64,000 nt of DNA from Paraburkholderia sp. UYCP14C (lineage in GTDB: Bacteria > Pseudomonadota > Gammaproteobacteria > Burkholderiales > Burkholderiaceae): the NCBI RefSeq assembly GCF_004197395.1, contig NZ_SELS01000016.1, forward strand, positions 1 through 64,000, written 5' to 3'. Below the pieces are notes generated by a model. It was not told the DNA's origin. It saw only the letters and a program-made list of their open reading frames with translations, and searched no databases. The position numbers and the translations under genes were made by a program. Shown here one piece after another: positions 43,559 through 51,705 of the stretch (positions are counted from its first letter, which is position 1; each line of letters begins with the position of its first letter).

Positions 43559-45937
43559 ATGTGCAAGACCATGATCCGAATCGCGCGCTCGCTTCTGACA
43601 AAACCGGCTCTGTTCATTTTCGCGGGCATTTGCATCACGCTCGCCACCACCGGCATCACGGCCGTCTCGCTGTACCAGATGCGGCAGGACGCGATGACGC
43701 AGGCCCGTGACGCCGCAAAGAACCTCGCGCTCTCGCTGCAAAAGGAGACCGAGCACAATCTCGACATCTGCCAACTGGCCATGCAGGATGTCGTGACCAG
43801 CATGAAGACTCCCGGCACTCTCCAGCTTGCCCCCGATGCCCGGCACCTCGTCGCGTTCAGCGCGGCCAAAAACGTCAGGGAGCTGGGCGCGATTTTCGCG
43901 GCGGATGCGTCTGGTAACAGCCTGCTCGATTCCCGCTGGATTCTGCCGCCCAAGCTCAATGTGAGCGAGCGGGACTACTTTCAGGTTCAACAGCAACAGA
44001 AAGGGGCCGGTCTGTATCTCAGCAAGCCCTTTGTTTCGAGCCTGGGCAGCGCCGGGCAACCGTCGATTGCGCTGAGCCTGCGCCTCGAAGATGCCAATGG
44101 CCGCTTCGCAGGCATCGTTGCGGGGACGCTCAGGCTGAGCTACTTCCACCAGCTATTCAAAGACTCGATCCTCGGTGCTCACGGAACGCTAACCCTGTTG
44201 CGCACGGACGGAACCGTCCTGATGCGGCAACCGTATCACCCCGACGATATAGGTCGCTCGCTCGCCGGCGGCCATTCCTTTGCAACGCTCGTGCAATCGG
44301 ATCACGGGACTTATGTCGACGTTGCGGTGATCGACCACGTCGAGCGTATGTACAGCTTCAGGCGGCTTGGAAACTATCCGCTCGTGATGGTGGTCGGCCT
44401 CGCGACAGAAGATATCTACGCCGAGTGGCGTAAGCGGGCATTTGCGATTGGCATCGTGACCGCGATACTGGATGCGCTGACCATCATGCTGTGTCTGATG
44501 TTCAGCGGACAGTTGCGCAGGCGATACACGATGGAGCGTCAGTTGCGCAAACTGGCATGGTTCGATGCATTGACCGGCTTGCCGAACCGGGCACAACTGA
44601 ACCGGGAGATGCTGCGTATCCTGACCGATGCCGCACGGAGTGCATCGCAGTCGGCGGTGCTGTTCATCGACCTGGACCGCTTCAAACGCGTGAACGACAC
44701 ACAGGGCCATGGTGCCGGCGACGAGGTGTTGTGCGAAATCGCGCGGCGTCTGCGCGATTGCGTCCGCGGTGAGGACGTGGTCGGTCGTCTTGGCGGAGAC
44801 GAGTTCCTCGCGGTACTGCAAAACTGCGACGTACATCGGGCGGCACAAGTGGCGGGGCGCGTCTTGCAGGCCCTGTACCAGCCTATCAGCGTCAACACGA
44901 AGTTCGAAACGAGCATCACGCTCAGCGCGAGCGTTGGCGTCGCGCTGTATCCGCACGACGGGCAGGACGCCGATACCCTGCTGCGCAATGCCGACATGGC
45001 GATGTACAAGGCGAAAAGCACGGGACGCAATCAGGTGCATTTCTATGCGCCCGTCTATGAGCGTCAAGCCAAAGAACAGCTCGAACTGGAAATCGCGCTG
45101 CAACGAGCGTTACGAGCGGGCGGTCTGAGCGTCGCCTACCAGCCCAAGGTCAATGTGACGGGAGCGCTGCGGGGTGTCGAAGCCCTGGTCCGATGGCACG
45201 ACGGGAAACTCGGGACCGTGCCGCCAGACCGTGTCATCTCGATCGCGGAAGAGAGCGGTCTGATTACGGAACTCGACGGCTGGGTGCTGGACGAGGCTTG
45301 CCGCCAGCTCGCCGAGTGGCGCGCCGCGGGCATCGACGTACCCAGCATCTCGGCGAACGTCTGTGCCGCCGATTTCAAGCGTGCGGATTTTGCCGGCCTG
45401 ATCTCGCATACCCTGCGGGTTCATGGTCTGCAGCCCGCGGACCTGATCCTGGAGATGACCGAGGGAGTCATGTTCGACGAGTCGGCCGACGACATCCGCG
45501 CGTCGCTCGATGCAATACATGCCCTTGGAATCGCGCTGTCGATCGACGACTTCGGCACGGGCTACTCGTCGCTCAGCTATCTGCAACGGTTTCCGGTCAA
45601 GGAACTGAAGATCGACAAAAGCTTCGTGCGGGGCATCGGGACCGATGCGATGTCCGAATCTCTGGCGCACGCGCTGATCAACATCGGCAACGTGCTGAAT
45701 CTGAGTGTCATTGCTGAAGGCGTGGAAACTCAGGCGCAGCGAGACTTTCTGGAGAATCACGGCTGCCTGATGTACCAGGGATATCTGTACTCGCCGCCGC
45801 TGCCGCCGCGAGACTTCGTGCGCTGGGTCGACACGCAGCGGCAGCGGATGCCGATCGACTTATCTGGAGCCGGCTGCCGTCTCCCGATCGGTTTTCGCCC
45901 GACTACCCTCGATGTAGCCGGGTCGAAACGTGACTAG
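43559..45937 (+). CDS. Membrane GGDEF-EAL cyclic-di-GMP enzyme with periplasmic sensor
   Basis: A 792-residue protein. TM1 is at about 15-37, a periplasmic Cache-type sensor domain at about 40-290 (NVSERDYFQVQQ, GLYLSKPF, IALSLRL), TM2 at about 294-316, GGDEF domain at about 330-490 with intact GGDEF (412-416), EAL domain at about 505-765 with EALVRW (541-543), LEMTEG, DDFGTGYSSL, K in ELKIDKSF and the EGVET motif. All motifs needed for both synthesis and hydrolysis of c-di-GMP are present. Activity balance probably depends on the sensor ligand. Its 3' end overlaps that of a minus-strand small gene by 4 nt. Confidence 0.93.
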   Translation: MCKTMIRIARSLLTKPALFIFAGICITLATTGITAVSLYQMRQDAMTQARDAAKNLALSLQKETEHNLDICQLAMQDVVTSMKTPGTLQLAPDARHLVAFSAAKNVRELGAIFAADASGNSLLDSRWILPPKLNVSERDYFQVQQQQKGAGLYLSKPFVSSLGSAGQPSIALSLRLEDANGRFAGIVAGTLRLSYFHQLFKDSILGAHGTLTLLRTDGTVLMRQPYHPDDIGRSLAGGHSFATLVQSDHGTYVDVAVIDHVERMYSFRRLGNYPLVMVVGLATEDIYAEWRKRAFAIGIVTAILDALTIMLCLMFSGQLRRRYTMERQLRKLAWFDALTGLPNRAQLNREMLRILTDAARSASQSAVLFIDLDRFKRVNDTQGHGAGDEVLCEIARRLRDCVRGEDVVGRLGGDEFLAVLQNCDVHRAAQVAGRVLQALYQPISVNTKFETSITLSASVGVALYPHDGQDADTLLRNADMAMYKAKSTGRNQVHFYAPVYERQAKEQLELEIALQRALRAGGLSVAYQPKVNVTGALRGVEALVRWHDGKLGTVPPDRVISIAEESGLITELDGWVLDEACRQLAEWRAAGIDVPSISANVCAADFKRADFAGLISHTLRVHGLQPADLILEMTEGVMFDESADDIRASLDAIHALGIALSIDDFGTGYSSLSYLQRFPVKELKIDKSFVRGIGTDAMSESLAHALINIGNVLNLSVIAEGVETQAQRDFLENHGCLMYQGYLYSPPLPPRDFVRWVDTQRQRMPIDLSGAGCRLPIGFRPTTLDVAGSKRD

Positions 45938-46188
45938 CATGACTCTTCGCTCGCGACCGGAGGAGGGAGCGACTCGAGCAGCTTCACCAGCCTCGCCTGC
46001 TGCTGCGGAGTCAGCCCTTGGGTAGCGCTCACCTGCTGGACTCGTGCGCGCCAGTACGTCCGGCTGAACAATGAATCCGCGCCATCGGAAGACAGGATCC
46101 GTTCAAGATGGGAAATCGCATCTCCGGCGGTCAGCGGTGTATAGGGGCTCTCCAGGTCCCGGGGCCCTTTCCTGGTTGTAGTTTTCAT
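45934..46188 (-). CDS. Small hypothetical protein (84 aa)
   Basis: An 84-residue, mostly polar protein with a helical C-terminal part (RARVQQVSATQGLTPQQQARLVKLLESL) and no recognised domain. GAGAG precedes the start. It converges with the GGDEF-EAL gene, overlapping its stop by 4 nt. Two other tiny genes follow the same strand upstream (46372-46638, 46689-46847). Confidence 0.6.
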   Translation of the reverse strand: MKTTTRKGPRDLESPYTPLTAGDAISHLERILSSDGADSLFSRTYWRARVQQVSATQGLTPQQQARLVKLLESLPPPVASEESC

Positions 46189-46371
46189 CCACTTCTCTCA
46201 GGTGGTGACCGGCTGGGTCCGGTCGGGTACGTCCGACTTTAGTTGGCCAGTCTTTGCCAATCAACCCGCGCGTGGTGCGTTCGCTCGCCAGCAACCCGGC
46301 GGGCCACGCAGCGTGACGCGCGCCGGCCTATGCGGCGACGCGATTCATCGCAGGCGCCACGGCCCCGGTGT

Positions 46372-46638
46372 TCAGCAAAGCTCCGCGGCGGCCACCCACG
46401 ACATCGTCTCGAACTGCTTGAGAACGGTGTGCAGCGATCCCGTGAGCCGGTCGGCAAACGCTATCGTCATGTCTTCGACATCACCTTTGCGGTTGCTCGT
46501 AATCCGGACGTCCTCGACGGCATCGGCGACCGGCATCAATACCTGCCACACTGCGGCGACCCGCAGGCCGCCGCGCCTCGTCCGAACCGTAATCTGTTGG
46601 CCTGTGGCCTTTGATTGTCCGGTGTTTTCCGGTGTCAT
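46372..46638 (-). CDS. Small hypothetical protein (88 aa)
   Basis: An 88-residue protein without a recognised domain: a basic N-terminus (ITVRTRRGGLRVAAVWQVLMP), central VRITSNRKGDVEDMTIAFADRL, and an amphipathic C-terminal helix. AGAGG lies about 9 nt before the start. It lies 50 nt downstream of a 52-residue membrane-protein gene on the same strand and may be cotranscribed with it. Confidence 0.55.
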   Translation of the reverse strand: MTPENTGQSKATGQQITVRTRRGGLRVAAVWQVLMPVADAVEDVRITSNRKGDVEDMTIAFADRLTGSLHTVLKQFETMSWVAAAELC

Positions 46639-46688
46639 TTCTCAGCCCTCTCGATATATCTGATTTTTATTTGGCACGGACGATGCGC

Positions 46689-46847
46689 TTACATTCGCCC
46701 GCGCGGTTGATGCCACCACTCGTGGTGATCCAGATGCCGTAGCAGTCTTGCCCGTCTGCGCTCACGGCGATAGTGGTCGATCACCATGATCATTGCGATG
46801 CTGAGGGCCGAGCCCCCGATGATCAGTCCCATCCAGGTTTCACTCAT
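46689..46847 (-). CDS. Very small single-span membrane protein (52 aa)
   Basis: A 52-codon gene: MSETWMGLIIGGSALSIAMI begins the protein, a hydrophobic helix spans about 6-23, and a basic, His/Trp-rich tail follows (DHYRRERRRARLLRHLDHHEWW). AGAGGA lies about 8 nt before ATG 46847, and codon use is normal for the window. The positive-inside rule puts the tail in the cytoplasm. It starts a run of three tiny leftward genes ending at the GGDEF-EAL gene. Function unknown. Confidence 0.65.
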   Translation of the reverse strand: MSETWMGLIIGGSALSIAMIMVIDHYRRERRRARLLRHLDHHEWWHQPRGRM

Positions 46848-46941
46848 GACACGTTCCTCTCATGGAAGCACAGGGGTGTTGCGTGAATGGCTCACGCCGG
46901 TTCGTCCGATGTTCCAACGCATACCGGCGCGGTGTGTCGCG

Positions 46942-47685
46942 TTACTGCATGTGCTGGCCGCCGTTGATCGCGATATTGGAGCCGGTCACGAAGCCCGCAT
47001 CGTCCGAGCACAGATAGGCCACCAGCGCCGCGACTTCCTCGGGTTTGCCGAGGCGTCCCATCGGGATATGCGGCAGCACCTTCGTATCGAGAATCTCCTG
47101 CGGGATCGCGGTGACCATCTTCGTGGCCAGGTAGCCCGGCGAAATCGTGTTGACGGTGACGCCTTTGCGCGCCACTTCCAGCGCTAGTGACTTGGTAAAG
47201 CCGTGCATGCCAGCCTTGGCCGCGGCGTAGTTGGTCTGGCCGACCGAGCCTTTTGAACCGTTGACCGAGGAAATATTGACGATGCGCCCCCAGCCTCGTG
47301 CGACCATCTCTTCGCACAGCGGCTTGGTCATGTTGAAGACCGAATCGAGGTTGGTGCGAATGACGGCATCCCAGTTGACCTTGTCCATCTTCCTGAGGGT
47401 CATGTCCTGGGTGATGCCTGCGTTGTTGACCAGGATATCCACCGGGCCGACTTCCGCGCGAATCGTTTCCGCGCAACGCTGGCATGAGTCGTAGTCGGCC
47501 ACGTCGACCGGGTAAGCGCGAAAGCTCCGGCCCTGCGTTTCCATGTCAGCCAACCATTTGTCCGCGCCGGTGTTGCTCGGCGAGTGCGTGACGACCACCG
47601 CGTACCCGGCGTCATGCAGTTTCGTACTGATCGCTTCTCCAAGGCCGCCCATGCCGCCCGTTACTACTACGATTCGTTTCGTCAT
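46942..47685 (-). CDS. phaB: Acetoacetyl-CoA reductase
   Basis: A 247-residue SDR that fits PhaB (246-247 residues): TGGMGGLG cofactor motif (9-16), NNAG (87-90), catalytic S140, Y153, K157, and PhaB-specific ITQDMTLRKMDKVNWDAVIRTNLDSVFN and GQTNYAAAKAGMHGFTKSLA. It reduces acetoacetyl-CoA to (R)-3-hydroxybutyryl-CoA with NADPH for polyhydroxybutyrate synthesis. The start at 47685 has GGAAAGG just upstream. It lies downstream of a phasin remnant; phaC and phaA are not in the window. Confidence 0.93.
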   Translation of the reverse strand: MTKRIVVVTGGMGGLGEAISTKLHDAGYAVVVTHSPSNTGADKWLADMETQGRSFRAYPVDVADYDSCQRCAETIRAEVGPVDILVNNAGITQDMTLRKMDKVNWDAVIRTNLDSVFNMTKPLCEEMVARGWGRIVNISSVNGSKGSVGQTNYAAAKAGMHGFTKSLALEVARKGVTVNTISPGYLATKMVTAIPQEILDTKVLPHIPMGRLGKPEEVAALVAYLCSDDAGFVTGSNIAINGGQHMQ

Positions 47686-47914
47686 CCTTTCCGTCCGTGT
47701 TCGTGATGTCTGCGAGGAACGTGAATACTCAATGGCTGTCTCGCACAACCCGCCATTGCTTTGCCACAACGCGCTGCCGCCTCCAGCGTTGCGGGAGGAC
47801 CGGCTTCGGCATTGAATGAACTGCGCGGGTTTTTGTACGCTTGTGGTATTGCGCGAATGGAGTCGGTGCGTCAGCGAGCGGCGATGTGCCGCGCCGGCGC
47901 ACTGCTCAAAGATT

Positions 47915-48061
47915 TCAGATGCCCCGAATGGCGCTTCCCGCCTGCCGGTTCAGGCCGGCGAGTTGCTGTACCCCTTCAAACGCTTCGGCGGCGAGCGAAA
48001 AGAACGTCGACACATTCGTTCGGCAGAATCTCAGTAAATCGTCGGACGAAAGGTCTTTCAT
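47915..48061 (-). pseudogene. Truncated phasin gene
   Basis: From ATG 48061, with AGGAGA 6 nt upstream, the frame runs 48 codons: LLRFCRTNVSTFFSLAAEAF, EGVQQLAGLN. The pattern N-x5-FFxLAxxAFEGVxxLxxLN is the start of phasins, the surface proteins of polyhydroxybutyrate granules, which normally have about 190 residues. TGA follows at codon 49. In another frame downstream, NTTSVQKPAQFNAEAG weakly resembles the phasin C-terminus, suggesting internal loss plus a frameshift. A functional short phasin is possible. Confidence 0.55.
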
Positions 48062-48770
48062 TGCTTCTCCTGAATTGAAATTCGAACCCGCCTGCCCCAG
48101 GAAACCACATGCCACATGCGTGATGCATATGCAGAGTGTGGTCGGTGAGGATTAAAGTATTATTAGTAAGACTAAATTAATACTACAAAACCAGTTCGGC
48201 TCGCATCGCACTTCTCGTCGCCGGTATTCAACAGTCGAATCACGGCTTAAACCTCGCCGGTCCGGCTATTCAGTCGACCGGACACTTCGACCTCTATTTC
48301 AACTGTCATGAAATGACATGACGATCGATTTTAGAAGGTTCATTCTAACTTCAAAATGTTAAATTTTCGGGAATAACGACTAAGTGAATACCCTTATTAC
48401 GAATGCTCGGCGATGAAGGGTAGTCGTCGAGCCAAGTCGACGTTTGAACGCCCGGACAAGGACGCGGACGGCCACTGACGATGCAGACGCTCTTCGACTA
48501 CTTCGCAGAGTACACCGTCAAAATGTCACGAAAATGGCCGGAATGACAGGAAGCAGTAATGATCGCATGCGGATGCAGCATTGCACGATATGCAAGAAAT
48601 GACAAATTCAACCGACCTTGCCTCGCAGTCCTTGCTTCCGCCCGAGCGCTGCGTGATAGCTTGCCGCCATTGATCGGGAACGGCCGACAGCAGGTCGGGC
48701 GCACATGGAACGTCGACCGCGCGCAAGCGTAAGATTGAAGCGGTTGATCGACGAGTCTCGAGGAGGCGCC
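48062..48770. other. Gene-free, partly AT-rich region
   Basis: About 700 bases without a supportable gene. The part 48150-48400 is clearly richer in A+T than the rest of the window. It contains TGTCAT-gaa-ATGACA (48304-48318) and GTCCGG-N12-CCGGAC (about 48260-48285). These may be promoter and operator elements for the phasin/phaB unit. The longest open frame (48498-48995, minus) overlaps the well-supported small gene at 48771 and has no motif. Confidence 0.4.
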
Positions 48771-48968
48771 ATGAAGGCGGTGTGCCCGCTTCACGGGCCA
48801 ACGACCATCGTCGGCACGAACGCGTTTGGGTTTCCGATCTATGCGTGTTGTCGCGACGACGTTCCTTATGTCACGCCGCCGGATGCCTGCACGCGGGAGC
48901 CGGCGCAGCGCGGACAAGAATCGCAGCCGCCACCGCGGCAACCCCGGACAAACAAGGAACCACACTGA
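48771..48968 (+). CDS. Small cysteine-containing protein (65 aa)
   Basis: A 65-residue protein: VCPLHGPTTIVGTNAFGFPI is followed by YACCRDDVPYVTPPDACTRE, then a Pro/Gln-rich tail. The CPLH and CC elements could form a small metal site, but no family is recognised. AGGAGG lies 5 nt before ATG 48771, which selects this start. Its 3' end faces that of the PI-PLC operon. Confidence 0.6.
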   Translation: MKAVCPLHGPTTIVGTNAFGFPIYACCRDDVPYVTPPDACTREPAQRGQESQPPPRQPRTNKEPH

Positions 48969-49002
48969 CGTTCGCGGGAAGAGTGATGCCCGCAACGAAG
49001 CC

Positions 49003-49887
49003 TCATCGGCTCCAGTTGCAGTCGATCAACGCATCAACGAGGCGCCAGTCCCGCCAGTCGCAAAAGTCGAGCATCACGGTGCCGCATGGTTGTGGACGAG
49101 CCGCGAGTCGTTCGACGAACTGTTCGTGAATGCCGCGATGCTGTGTATCGCCACATGCCACCACGACCGGCGCCGCCGCCATCCCCGTGCCGCTGCAAAA
49201 GTTGATGACCCAACGCTCGCCGCACAGATCGGGTGCGAGAACCAGCAGCGAATCGATGGCGCGCCATTTGTAAGCGATCGATGCCGGCACCGGCACACGA
49301 AACTCGTCCTGGATGGTGAACGGCGCCGGCACGGCGTCGATATCGAACGTCGCGTTGTCGAGCCACGCCGTCAGGTCGATGCCGAGCGGCTTCTCGCTCG
49401 CGAAGCGCCGCAGCAGCACGATGCTGCCGCGCACCGCCTCCAGTTGCGGCAGCTCGGCAGCAAGATGCCAATGCACATCCACGTGCCGCGCCACATACCA
49501 TTCGAAGGTCGCGGCAAACGCGCGGGTGCAGTCACGCGCGGGCCATTCGTCCTTGACCGACATGACGATACATTCGTCGGGATGACTTGCGAGAAACCGG
49601 GCGCAGGTCCGCACCACATCGTCGAATGCCAGACCCAGCGGGATGCCGCCATGATGAATCGCAAAGCGATCGCGCTCATGACGACAGCGGATGTCGAGCA
49701 CCCGCACGCCATGATGCAACTGCTCGTCGAGCGTGGCCCGTTGCGTACGCGCGAGCCGGTCATCGACCGTATAGGCGCAGGTGTCGTGGCTGCCCGGCAA
49801 GGTCAGTGCGGACAGCAAGCGGCTGCCGTCGATGGCCGACATCCAGTCAGCCGGCGATGCGGTGTGATCGGTCAGGGCCGGGCGCAA
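49003..49887 (-). CDS. PI-PLC X-domain phosphodiesterase without signal peptide
   Basis: A 294-residue protein of the bacterial phosphatidylinositol phospholipase C type. PGSHDT (H34, D35), GVRVLDIRCR (D65, R67), and AIHHGGIPLG (H79) align with the catalytic H32, D33, D67, R69 and H82 of Bacillus PI-PLC; ARFLASHPDECIVMSVKDE also fits. Known bacterial members are mostly secreted, but here no signal peptide is seen. TTG 49887 is the proposed start, with AGAGG 6 nt upstream. It is the last gene of an ABC import operon, in the position UgpQ has in ugp operons, and could split an imported glycerophosphodiester, perhaps glycerophosphoinositol, in the cytoplasm. Confidence 0.85.
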   Translation of the reverse strand: MRPALTDHTASPADWMSAIDGSRLLSALTLPGSHDTCAYTVDDRLARTQRATLDEQLHHGVRVLDIRCRHERDRFAIHHGGIPLGLAFDDVVRTCARFLASHPDECIVMSVKDEWPARDCTRAFAATFEWYVARHVDVHWHLAAELPQLEAVRGSIVLLRRFASEKPLGIDLTAWLDNATFDIDAVPAPFTIQDEFRVPVPASIAYKWRAIDSLLVLAPDLCGERWVINFCSGTGMAAAPVVVACGDTQHRGIHEQFVERLAARPQPCGTVMLDFCDWRDWRLVDALIDCNWSR

Positions 49888-49944
49888 GAAAACCTCTGAA
49901 TAAGCAAAGCGTCTGCTGCAACGATGGCGTGAAGTCGGAGCCCG

Positions 49945-50796
49945 TTATTTCAATCCGCCCGAAAAGCCCTGCAGCAGATAGCGCTGCACATAGCCCGCGA
50001 GCAGAAGCGTCGGCACCGACGAAATCAGGCCCGCGCTCATCAGTTCGCCCCAGTCGATGCCGTTCTCGGTCACATAACCGGCCATGGTGAGCGGCAGCGT
50101 GAAATGACTCGGCGACGAGACGAACAACAGCGCCAGCAGAAACTCGTTCCACGCGGTGATGAACACGAAGATGGCGGTGGCAACGAGACCTGGCGCACAC
50201 AGCGGCACGACGATGAAGACGATGCGCTGCGCGAGGTTCGCGCCGTCGAGCGCCGCGGCCTCCTCGAATTCGATCGGCACGTCGCGCACGAACGGCAGCA
50301 ACATCCAGATCGCCATCGGCAGCGCGTACAGCTGATACGCGAGTACCAGCCCGAACAGCGAATCGAGCAGATGGAGCCACTTGGCCAGCGAAAACAGCGG
50401 TACGGCCACGGTAATCGGCGGCATCAGCTTCAGTGCCAGCACGAGCAACAGGAACAGCAGATCGAGCCGCGCCGGAAACGCCAGCCGCGCGAGCGCATAG
50501 GCGGCCGGAAAAGCCAGCACGAGCGCGAGCAACGTGGCGCCTGGCGCGACCCACACGGAGTTCAGCACCGACTGGGCCATGCCGCTTTCCCACACCGCCG
50601 CGAAATGCTCGAACGTGGGCGCCGAAGGCCACAACGACAGCGGATGGGCGAGGCGTTCCAGCGTCGGCGTGAAGGCCGCGCCAGCCATCCATACGCACGG
50701 CAGCAGCAGAAGCGCCAGCGCACCGAGCCGCAACAGCCCACGCACCGCTGCACCGGAGCAGCGTCGCGCGAAACCCTGCAAGCGCGCGAGCGGCAT
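49945..50796 (-). CDS. ABC permease, MalG/UgpE type
   Basis: A 283-residue permease with six helices. EEAAALDGANLAQRIVFIVVPLCAPGLVA is the EAA motif that contacts an ATPase. The start ATG shares its A with the TGA of the upstream permease (TGATG), so the two are translationally coupled. It corresponds to UgpE in a Ugp-like operon. Confidence 0.9.
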   Translation of the reverse strand: MPLARLQGFARRCSGAAVRGLLRLGALALLLLPCVWMAGAAFTPTLERLAHPLSLWPSAPTFEHFAAVWESGMAQSVLNSVWVAPGATLLALVLAFPAAYALARLAFPARLDLLFLLLVLALKLMPPITVAVPLFSLAKWLHLLDSLFGLVLAYQLYALPMAIWMLLPFVRDVPIEFEEAAALDGANLAQRIVFIVVPLCAPGLVATAIFVFITAWNEFLLALLFVSSPSHFTLPLTMAGYVTENGIDWGELMSAGLISSVPTLLLAGYVQRYLLQGFSGGLK

Positions 50797-51665
50797 CAAC
50801 GGTCGCGCTTGACGGCCGATTTCCATATGTATCCCGAGACCAGCACCGCGCACGTGAGCAGCATCAGCACCGAAGCCGCGCTCGCCGGCCCAACGTTGAA
50901 GAACCGGAAGCCCGTGTCGTAGATGTAGGTCGACAGCGTTTGCGTGGCATTGCCTGGACCGCCGCCGGTCAATGCATATACCTTGTCGAACAGCTTGAAG
51001 GTATCGATCGAGCGCAGCAGCATGGCGAGAGCAACGTGCGGTGCAACGAGCGGCAGCGTGATGTAGCGCAGACACTGCCATTCGTTTGCGCCGTCGGTGC
51101 GCGCCGCTTCGGCGATTTCAGGCGGAATCGACTGTAGCCCCGCGAGAATGATCAGGAATGCCATCGGTGTCCATTGCCAGACATCGACCAGCATCAGCGA
51201 CCAGAGCGCGAGGTGCGGATCGGATAGCCAGGGCACCGCCGGCAGACCCGCGGCTTTGAGCAACGCATTCAGGAAGCCACGGTAATTGAGCCAGTTGCGC
51301 CAGATGGCGGAGCACACCAGCGTGGAGAGCATCATCGGCAGCACGGCGAGCGGCAACGCAATGCGCCGGCCCGCAAACGCACGGACGAACAGCAGCGCGA
51401 GCGCGAGTCCGAACAGGACTTCGGCGAGCGAGGCGACGATCATGAACTGGATCGTATTGACGAAACTCGTGCCGAACTCGCCGTCCGCAATGACCGATCG
51501 ATAGTTGGCGAGCCCGATGAACGAGCGATGCCCCGACGCGTAATCCACCGAGAAAAACGCATCGATCAGCACGCGCGCCACCGGGTAGAGCGCCAGCACG
51601 CCGAGCACGAGCGCGGCTGGGCTCATCAGGACGAGCAGCGGCAGATAACGTCGCAACCCGCTCAT
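50796..51665 (-). CDS. ABC permease, MalF/UgpA type
   Basis: A 289-residue permease with six helices and the EAA motif EIAEAARTDGANEWQCLRYITLPLVAPHVALA; the segment LTGGGPGNATQTLSTYIYDTGF is typical of UgpA/sugar permeases. It follows the binding-protein gene by 40 nt and is coupled to the second permease. Confidence 0.92.
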   Translation of the reverse strand: MSGLRRYLPLLVLMSPAALVLGVLALYPVARVLIDAFFSVDYASGHRSFIGLANYRSVIADGEFGTSFVNTIQFMIVASLAEVLFGLALALLFVRAFAGRRIALPLAVLPMMLSTLVCSAIWRNWLNYRGFLNALLKAAGLPAVPWLSDPHLALWSLMLVDVWQWTPMAFLIILAGLQSIPPEIAEAARTDGANEWQCLRYITLPLVAPHVALAMLLRSIDTFKLFDKVYALTGGGPGNATQTLSTYIYDTGFRFFNVGPASAASVLMLLTCAVLVSGYIWKSAVKRDR

Positions 51666-51705
51666 CGACCCGTTCCCGCGCTTGCCTGCACTGTCGCTGC
51701 CGCAG

